Positions 56,940 through 64,000 of a stretch of 64,000 bases of DNA are shown one piece after another. Made by a program: the position numbers and the translations under genes. The notes beneath the pieces were generated by a model, which had not been told where the DNA came from, searched no databases, and saw nothing but the letters and a program-made list of their open reading frames with translations. Location of the stretch: assembly GCA_021234155.1 (NCBI GenBank), contig JAJEKV010000045.1, forward strand, positions 7,675,105 to 7,739,104, read 5' to 3'. The DNA is from Isoetes taiwanensis (Eukaryota; Streptophyta; Lycopodiopsida; Isoetales; Isoetaceae). Position 1 is the first letter of the stretch. Every line of letters begins with the position of its first letter.

Positions 56940-58109
56940 CTTTCAAAACTCCATGGTGCAGTGAATGGCTTTCTTCTTGCAAGTATCTAATGGAGGAACA
57001 AGGCTCGGGTCTTGGAAGACACCTTTCTTCCTGCAAAAACTTAACAGATGCACTTGGCTCACTGGCCTTAGCTTTTTCTTGCCTGGCAAAATATTCTTTA
57101 ACACTACATTTATCTTCATATGTCCTATAGTTTTGCAGAAAGTACAAAGAGGGCATTCTTTACCATAATGCCCCTTCTTACCACATTTTAGGCATGTCCT
57201 ATACCAGCAATAATCTGAAGAATGGGTATTTCTGGTGCAGTGAGCACAGACTGGGTAAACTCTCCTCTCTGATTGGCTGGTCTTCATTTCCATGAGTTGT
57301 TTGGTGATCTCAGCCAAGGCCTCAGTGACTTTGTTGAGATCTACTCTCATGTCTGACTCAAAACAGTTTGCATCATCAGTCGTAGGTTTTTTTTTTTTCT
57401 TTTTGAATGGCATAGATAGGTACAGGAGCAGAGCCTATGTACTCTTGGTCATAATCAGGGAAAAAAGGGTCATTTGAGGCTTGCAAGTCATCAAGGAGGT
57501 AGGCTAACATTTCAGAGGCTTCAATGGATCTTGTAAAAGCCTTGTGTATGGTGTCAAAACCTTCCTGTTTCTGCAGCTTCAGCATTTTTCTGTAGGCTCG
57601 AGGTCTGCTGCTTAATCCCCTGATAAAAGAGGCAACCAAATGTAAAGTATGGTTAGGTACCTTGTGCACTTGGCACTTGGTGAGATAGCAATTAAACCTC
57701 TCAATATATTGGTGAATTGTTTCACCATTTTTGATGTGAAAGACCAAATCTTGTGGTTCAAGAAGTTTACCAAACCTGGCCAAGAATTTCTTGACAATTT
57801 CCTACCATCACTAATCACATACTCTAACCAAGCTCTAACTTCCTCATTCTTAAAGCATTTCTTAAACTCAGCAAACTTACTTCCTTTCTTGTAACCACAT
57901 TCTTGATAATACTCTTCAAAGGTTTTCAGAAAGTTATTGGCATGGATGCTCGGGTCAAAAGTAGGAACATGAGTAGGAATATTTAGTTAAAAGTATGTGC
58001 AAGGCATGCCTGAACCATTTGGCAGGGTAACATGTGGTATTGAGGATGATTCAGGATTTTCTGGTGGTTCAACATGTTCAGCAGCATCAACAATTCTCCT
58101 AGGAGCCAT
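56940..58109 (-). pseudogene. gag of the second gypsy element
   Basis: The first ATG after the primer site (58109-58107) starts MAPRRIVDAAEHVEPPENPE, but an in-frame TAA follows TYF about 40 codons on. The capsid-like core continues: IPTHVPTFDPSIHANNFLKT, FKNEEVRAWLEYVISDGR, then in another frame MARFGKLLEPQDLVFHIKNG and FNCYLTKCQVHKVPNHTLHL. The frame 57413-56943 carries the zinc knuckle CLKCGKKGHYGKEC with all ligands and a second cysteine-rich motif CTFCKTIGH. The downstream part is arginine/lysine-rich linker. Confidence 0.8.
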
Positions 58110-58133
58110 GAGTTCCAAGATCCAGGTGATGTT

Positions 58134-58151
58134 ATCTCGGTAGAACCGTCA
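58134..58151 (-). promoter_or_regulatory. Primer binding site, tRNA-Gln type, second gypsy element
   Basis: The plus strand reads ATCTCGGTAGAACCGTCA. Its first 14 bases match the 3' part of plant tRNA-Gln (ATCTCGGTAGAACCTCCA), with mismatches only near the CCA end. It lies three bases inside the 5' LTR. Confidence 0.65.
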
Positions 58152-60296
58152 AGATGTTGAAGGTATTCCTGGCAAACCTTCAATTTCAATGGTTGAGAAC
58201 CTCCAGTTTGCTTAATGCAACCAATCTGTGGCTAAATCCCGGCACAAATTAGCTCAAACCAGCTTGTGAACAAGCTGTCCCTAAACAAGAAAAAACTGTT
58301 TGCCAAATTCTGATTGCTAAATGAGACGAGATGATTGTTTTTTGATGGGAGCAATTTCAATTGGTCCTTAGGACACTCTGGAAGACCCTTGCAAAAGTCA
58401 GAGGCAAATGGTTGACCAGAGTTAGGTGAAAAAACATCTCCTGACTGGGTCAATTTTGGGTCAATAGCCCTGGCAGAGAGCTCAAACTTACAGATGAGAA
58501 AATGTGAGGAATTTCTTTGAGCTTCTTTCTTTGACACCTTTTCTCTAACCTATAGGACACGTGCATCATGTTGAAACAACAGAGAGTTTGCTGTAGTATG
58601 CATAAATGCCATTTTTTGTAGATTTTTTGTGACAGTCTGTAACAAAGCTAGGAAATAAGTTTTGAGTTGAGGCTTAATGCAATTTTTTGACTTTTATATG
58701 AGGGAACTGGCTTGCTAAATATGAGTAAAGGCTCTAGATAAATAAAATCTAATGCAAGTTGCTGTTTGGTTAACTTTTTTGATTTTTAAAAGGGAATTAT
58801 CAATAGCTTAACAATGCAGTATTGAATATGCACACTAGATTGAGACTTAAGCTAAAACAACTCATACAAACCGTAGTTACTTTTGTTGTTGAGACTCAAG
58901 CACTGCCACAGCATAGATGGAGCCACCAACATTCGAACTTCAGATCAATACAACACACATTCTTCACCAACTTCGAATTTTCATTCAAAGGAGCTTCCAA
59001 GGATTACAATGAGTGAATTTCCCAGTGATTCAACACAGAAAAACTTATGAAATGTATGAATCAAAGATAATACATAACTTCAAAGGATGATATAAGACTT
59101 TATTGCATCAGATCTTCAGGAAATCTGACACAAGGAGGCAGTACAGGGCAGATAGAGGTCATTTCAATCAGAAGGATGCTGGATTTGATTACTCAAGGCG
59201 CTGTGGTGCTCGAAAAATTCCTGAAGCCTCATTAATCCCTTCAACCCGACAATTTTTGGTCGGTTCTTGATGTGACGGATCGGATTTGGCCTCTTCTCCC
59301 TGTCAGATTCTTTCTTGACCTGTAAAGTAGTCGGTTGAGGTGTTGTAAACATGATTTCTCTTTCAAATTGATGTCCCCTTCTTCGAATAAACCCCTCTAG
59401 CGTGGTCTTGCTCTTGTCTGACAACAATAAATGAGGTTTTAACCGTTCTTAGCGAGATTCTTGGTATCAAAAGTCTAAATCGGGCCGGTTTGGTCATGAT
59501 TTGCCTGTTAGTTAGGCTGCATTCTCGGATCTTGCCATGATTTTAGGGTTCTTCACGAAAACCAGGAATATCCCACAGGCGTTCAGCAAAAAAATGGGCT
59601 CGGCGGATTTCCATGCGGCTAAACATGGTTGGCCAGAAAATGACATGGATTTTGGGGGCTAACCAAGCTAATTGTTTGCAAAAAATGAGGTATGGCGCGC
59701 ATCCCAAGAACAACTAAACCAAGGGCTAGATGTGGTCAAAATGAGAAGTTTTGACCACCACTTTGCATGTTTTTTCACGAGCTTTCAGGTGGAAAAAACA
59801 AATTTTGAAAATAAGCAACTTCATTTTTTGGCCCTTTTTCCATGGTGTACAAGGTCATGTGGCATATGGGTGGTGACTTGGCAAAGGGTGATGATGTGGC
59901 ATGGTGAAGTGGAAGGCAAGGTGTCAAAGAAAATTTCCCTAGGTAAAATCTTGATGAAGTGTATCAAAGTGTGAATGACACGTGTTGGGTGACTTGGTGA
60001 TGATGTGGATGAAGTCTGCATGATTTTGATGGTGAGGTGGCACTAAATGGTGATTTTTCGACCTTGACTTAGCCTTTTTTGGGGTAGTCAACTTAGGCTC
60101 TTTGAGACTTGATCTTTGACCAATACTTTGGCCTTGAACTAATGATGTGATGGATTTGTAGACCTTCTCTCCTCTTTCTTTTCTTTTTTAGAGAGAGGGT
60201 GACCTTTTTCAAACTTGTCATGTGCATGGTAATGGATTATGATGTGTGATGTACATGGTGCATGAGTATGAAATATGTGGTGTGTGAGATTTGCCC

Positions 60297-61480
60297 AAGT
60301 GGGCAGGGCAGCCGCTTGTGCCGGTCCTCACTACCCTGTTCAACAGAGCATTGCAGGAGGGTTTCCCCCGACAATGGACCACAAGCAGGGTTGTTCCCAT
60401 TCACAAAGCGGGCGACCCACACTGTCCGGCCAATTACCGGACGATCATGGTCAGTTCAGTATTTGCCAAACTGTTGGCTGGCATTCTCGAGCAGCAGTTG
60501 ACCTACTGGGCGTAGAAGGGCGGATGTGCGAGCCCTCACACAGGCGGGGCTTTCGACCCGCCACTCAGCGATTGACCATATCTTTCTGTGCGGGCGATTG
60601 AAGACTGGCCCGGAATCACCAAATTTGGACTTATATTGCTGCTTTGTGGACTTCCAAAGGCTTTTGATAACGGTCCCGAGGGAAAAGTTGTGGGCTAGGA
60701 TCTGCGTCAAGCGGGGCTCCATTTGCACCATGCGAGAATGCCATATACAGGTTGTATGAGAGTTGTTTTGGCGGGGATGCGGTCGGCGGGCCAAGCATTT
60801 ACGGGTGTGGTATCGGGGGTCCGCGGGGGTTGCCCCTCGCCCGACACTTTTTGGCCTCTACATTGATCGGTTAGAGCCACGGCTTCCCGAGCATGGGGGA
60901 TGGCATACATCTTTTGCACCGGTCATCCGCATGACTCATCTATGGGACGATGTTGGCCTGCTGGCCCACACGAATAAGATATGCGGTCTCACGGATGCCC
61001 TAGATACATTTTGTCGGGGCTCTGGGACATGCGGCGTCAATCGGCCAAGACCGGTGGTTCTCATATCCTCTTCCGTCACCCCATGCCTCGTGACTCACAT
61101 ATCGGGGGGCGGCCGGGCGCCACGCCCACCTACAAGTACCTAGGGGGTGGAGTTCCCCTCCCTCGCTCTGGCGGGGGGCGTCTATCCGGCTATGGTGACC
61201 CAGGCGGGAAAGCGCTTTTATGCAATGCAGAACAACAACGATCACCGGGCAGAGCTATATGATTGGGGCCATCGGTCACATCTGTTAGGCACCGGTCGAG
61301 CCCCGTCTTCCATGCGGGGTCGAGGTTTGGGGCCCGGCCGCCTCTTTGACGACCAGAATGACTTGGAGCAGGTGCGAGAAGGCATTTTGCACGGGCACTT
61401 GGGGGTGAAACCTTCAGTCCCTATCGATTCTCGCTGCAGGAGAAATCGATTCTTGCCGCCATTTGGCGACCCTTGATAGA
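60297..61480 (+). pseudogene. LINE reverse transcriptase fragment
   Basis: RT blocks across frames: KWAGQPLVPVLTTLFNRALQ, EGFPRQWTTSRVVPIHKAGD, CPANYRTIMVSSVFAKLL and GILEQQLTYWA. Next come HSAIDHIFLCGRLK, LYCCFVDFQ, then TLFGLYIDRLEPRLPEHGG and WDDVGLLAHTN. The last is at the position of the YADD box, where Y-A is changed to L-W but both aspartates remain. The order is that of a non-LTR RT, truncated before the first RT motifs. Several frameshifts are present. High GC and many CG dinucleotides contrast with the AT-rich older copies. Confidence 0.8.
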
Positions 61481-62338
61481 CACATCGCTCTATTTTCGAA
61501 AGTGGTTACTATGGGTGATGCTCGGCTCCCCAGACCGGGCTTACACCGCGGGCCATGAGTCCGCCGCTTAGGGGCCTTGTTGGAGGGGTAAGAGATCGAT
61601 GGTTACGTAGGATGGAGCGTGCGAGAGCACAGTCGCGTCTGTTGTAGCGGCGCCGATCGTGATGCTTACTGCGGGAGTACCCTAGATGCTAGTTTCCTTG
61701 GCAAGCTCACGGGACCCCATTGCTCTAGAGCAGGTCAAAATGGCCCATTACAAGGGCACATCAACCCGTGTTAGCCGGGGCCCACAGCTCTACTGCGTTC
61801 CCGGCTGCCCGAAAAGCTTGAGGCTCATTGCCTCCATTACGCCCGCAGGTGCCCACCATCTTTCGTGATCGAGGCGAGGCGGGTGGATTGGGAGCCCCGC
61901 CGGGGCGGGGCTCTGTCCGATCTTTGTCAAGCGGGTGCTGGATTGAGGATGAGTCTCACACTTTCGAGTTGCCCGGCCGTTGGTCATTCGGGCCGGTCAC
62001 GCTCCCCTTAGTATGCGGCTACGGGCGTGCCCTTGCATTTCCGATGAACACGCTGGTCGATGCGTGCCACGGGGTCATACATCCAGGAGGTACTAGACCT
62101 GCGAGGTCACCTTTGCCCCTTTGGCTGTCCGTGACTAGGCACTTCTGGGGTGGTGCATGTTGTATATATTGGGATGTTTTGCATTTTATATGATTAGCGC
62201 GGTTTGTCAATAGGTGATTGCTGCCACGGTTTTCCCTCGAAAACCCGCCGGGCGGGGTTTTAATCCGGGCAAGTGTCTTTGCGTTTTTTGTATTGGGTCC
62301 CATAGGACCGATTGGTCTCCGTGGACGATAAAAGTAAC

Positions 62339-62358
62339 TTCCTTCCTTCCTTCCTTCC
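62339..62358 (+). repeat. (TTCC)n tail of the LINE
   Basis: Five TTCC units end the insert. Some LINE families end in such short tandem repeats instead of poly(A). Confidence 0.8.
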
Positions 62359-62753
62359 TAGGGAAAAAGACTTTGAGCTATGGAAATATGGTGAATGGGA
62401 TGAAGGAAGGGCATGAGGTGTGAATATGGATGTGAGCAACGCCTTCTTGAGCCAAGAACTCTAAGATAGTGCAAAAATCTCAAAAGGTGACAAGATAACA
62501 TACTCTTTGGGGGGTCTTCCAATCTTTGACTAGGGGTCTTCTCTCTTTGACCTCTCTTTTAACCTTTGACTCAAGTCTTGCTTCCTTTTGTTCACTTGAA
62601 TGCTCCTTTGAATGTTCTCTATTGGCCTTCAGCTTGGTGTTGAGATTTGTCTTCATACCTAAACAATGAGCTCCAAATGTCTTGTACATGTATCTTGATC
62701 TTCTTGTGCTTTCTTGTGAAGTTGTTCTTACATGCTGCCACCTTGTGGCAGCA

Positions 62754-64000
62754 ACTGGTCTCCTGTGAACTATTCCATTTTAGGTCTTTTATCCTTGATA
62801 TTTTAATAATTGCCATTTTATGTCCTACCTACATATGAATATCTGGGATCATTGATTAAGAGATAACTACATACACACGATAGAATGGATCGAATAATAT
62901 AGATACACCAAATCTGCCATCTGGCTACCGATGCCTCTATCCATCCATCCACCTTCAGCAATAACATTTTCTAAGTGCCATATTGAAAATAATGCTTAGT
63001 AAAGTCAATATAGAATCTTGAACATAACAATGTACCTCTTGACAATCTAAGTAGAAAATTTCACATTTTTATACCAACCCTTTTCTAATGTTTTGAAATA
63101 TCTCCTGCATGCCATATAGAAAAAGACGTCTATTAAGGTCAATATAGCATCTTGAACATAACAATGTATCTCTTGACAATCTAGGTAGAAATTTCACCTT
63201 TTCATACCAAACCTTTTCTAAAGTTTTAAAATATGGTAGTCCAGCATTTAGAGTCTTTATCTTGCGTCTATTTTTTTGAAATGATGACTGTTGGCTTTCA
63301 AAATGAAATTTGTTTGGTGTAAATAAGGTAATACGAACCTAATAAAGATGATGTAAACTAAATGGCCTTGCCAAACTTGTACAGTGAATCCAAGATTACT
63401 TTGTAAGGCAAGTTCCATTGGCATAAGCTAACTTGAGGAACGTAAAGATTTACCAAAGAGGATCATATGGCCTTGCGTCTACATCAAGATGAAACAATCC
63501 AACTCAAAGAGATGGTGTCGACAAAGAATGTAAGATCTTTATAATATTGGCATGGAACAAATTGTAGTCTCTTTTCTAATGTTATATTTATGTTATGAGC
63601 AATATTTAAGATAGACACTATAAATCGATTTTTAGACCATGATATTATCACTTATATGTTTCATGTGAGCATCAACAAGTAGAATTATGGTCTACCTTTA
63701 AGATTAGTTTGCTATTTAAAGGCTTATCCCAAACAAAAATAGGGGCCCTATATATCTTAATACATAACTAGATTTTACATATTAATTTGATCTACAATGT
63801 TGATATTTATTTCTCATTGAACTTTTTTTCCTTTTAATTTGAGTAACTTCCTTGTATAGGAAGTGCATAGACCTCATACAAGGATCGAACACATTTACTT
63901 TACGTATATGATAACAGTTGGGCTGTACGGACTTGATTGGTGGGAGCGTGTTTTGGGCAGTATCCATACTACATCTTGTGCCAAAGTATTCCATGTTTAT
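62754..64000. other. Right end of the window; no gene recognised
   Basis: AT-rich sequence. The only structure found is the tandem duplication at 62972-63240. The longest small frame (63782-63994, minus) has no motif. Confidence 0.5.
62972..63240. repeat. 134-bp tandem duplication, diverged
   Basis: GTCAATATAGAATCTTGAAC at 63004 recurs as GTCAATATAGCATCTTGAAC at 63138. The similarity spans about 62972-63105 and 63106-63240, including CTTGACAATCTA and CCTTTTCTAA words. Confidence 0.85.

Larger units (their letters stand above)
60297..62358 (+). mobile_element. GC-rich 5'-truncated LINE insertion inside the LTR
   Basis: The undisturbed site in the other LTR reads GATTTGCCCTAGGGAAAAAG (52265-52284). 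Here GATTTGCCC is followed by 2.06 kb of GC-rich sequence, then TAGGGAAAAAG. The insert starts inside an RT and ends in (CTTC)n/(TTCC)n. The first words match the old minus-strand LINEs at 26388, 35676 and 42095. No target duplication is evident. Its 3' part (61480-62340) has no recognised domain. Confidence 0.85.
50133..62753 (-). mobile_element. Second Ty3/gypsy element, minus strand, with nested LINE
   Basis: Direct repeats 50133-52668 and 58155-62753 (the latter split by the insertion 60297-62358) begin TGTTGAAGG and end in a GC-rich hairpin plus CA. On the minus strand a tRNA-Gln-like PBS follows the right LTR. Then come gag, archaeal-type RNase H, RT, degenerate RNase H and integrase. 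No chromodomain is seen. The protease core is deleted. Pol is better preserved than in the element at 3699-13979, with one frame of 439 codons. No intact TSD is found. Confidence 0.92.
58155..62753 (-). repeat. 5' LTR of the second gypsy element, split by a LINE
   Basis: LTR sequence is continuous at 58155-60296 and 62359-62753, together about 2.54 kb, matching 50133-52668. It ends GCTGCCACCTTGTGGCAGCA. Confidence 0.9.

Noticed and set aside
57649-57894. Plus-strand frames over the second gypsy gag and pol
   Set aside because: Shadows of the minus-strand coding frames.
60297-62358. GC-rich block looking like bacterial contamination
   Set aside because: It encodes a non-LTR reverse transcriptase of the same family as LINEs elsewhere in the window and interrupts a duplicated LTR cleanly.

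Overview
The window reads as nuclear DNA of a land plant, from a repeat-rich heterochromatic region. The evidence is the mixture of Ty3/gypsy and Ty1/copia LTR retrotransposons, L1-type LINEs with a plant-style zinc-binding tail, Helitron-like ends, a MITE, and intron-bearing fragments of a plant-type nucleosome assembly protein (NAP1) gene. I see no intact host gene, no rRNA or complete tRNA gene, no CRISPR array and nothing prokaryotic. The species cannot be named from the sequence.

Layout. 1-128: 3' end of a gypsy-type pol ORF. 582-3597: Helitron-like element on the minus strand with gene-fragment-like content. 3699-13979: a structurally complete gypsy element (1.9 kb LTRs, TSD AATGT, tRNA-Gln-type PBS) with decayed coding. 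14153: a second Helitron-like 3' end, followed by about 5 kb of unrecognised sequence. 19604-26150: a truncated gypsy LTR interrupted by a complete but decayed copia element (20605-25644, TSD GATGT, minus strand).

26161-49905 is a mosaic of three diverged copies of one composite module (from 26161, 34550 and 41010). Each copy holds a decayed minus-strand LINE reverse transcriptase. Two are followed by plus-strand L1 fragments. Later insertions sit inside: a MITE with an 8-bp TSD, a NAP1-bearing insertion, a 5'-truncated L1 with a 7-bp TSD, and a 254-bp repeat. 50133-62753 is a second gypsy element (minus strand, about 2.5 kb LTRs). Its 5' LTR is split by a GC-rich, 5'-truncated LINE of the same family as the older minus-strand copies. 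62754-64000 holds only a degenerate tandem repeat.

The most interesting point is the pol layout of the two gypsy elements. In both, an archaeal-type RNase H lies between the protease region and the reverse transcriptase. The ordinary RNase H after the RT has lost visible catalytic aspartates. The inferred order is Gag-PR-aRH-RT-(degenerate RH)-INT, with no chromodomain. This differs from the order I know for plant Tat elements, where the extra RNase H follows the RT-RH, although I cannot exclude that it has been described. The repeats also allow relative dating by nesting.
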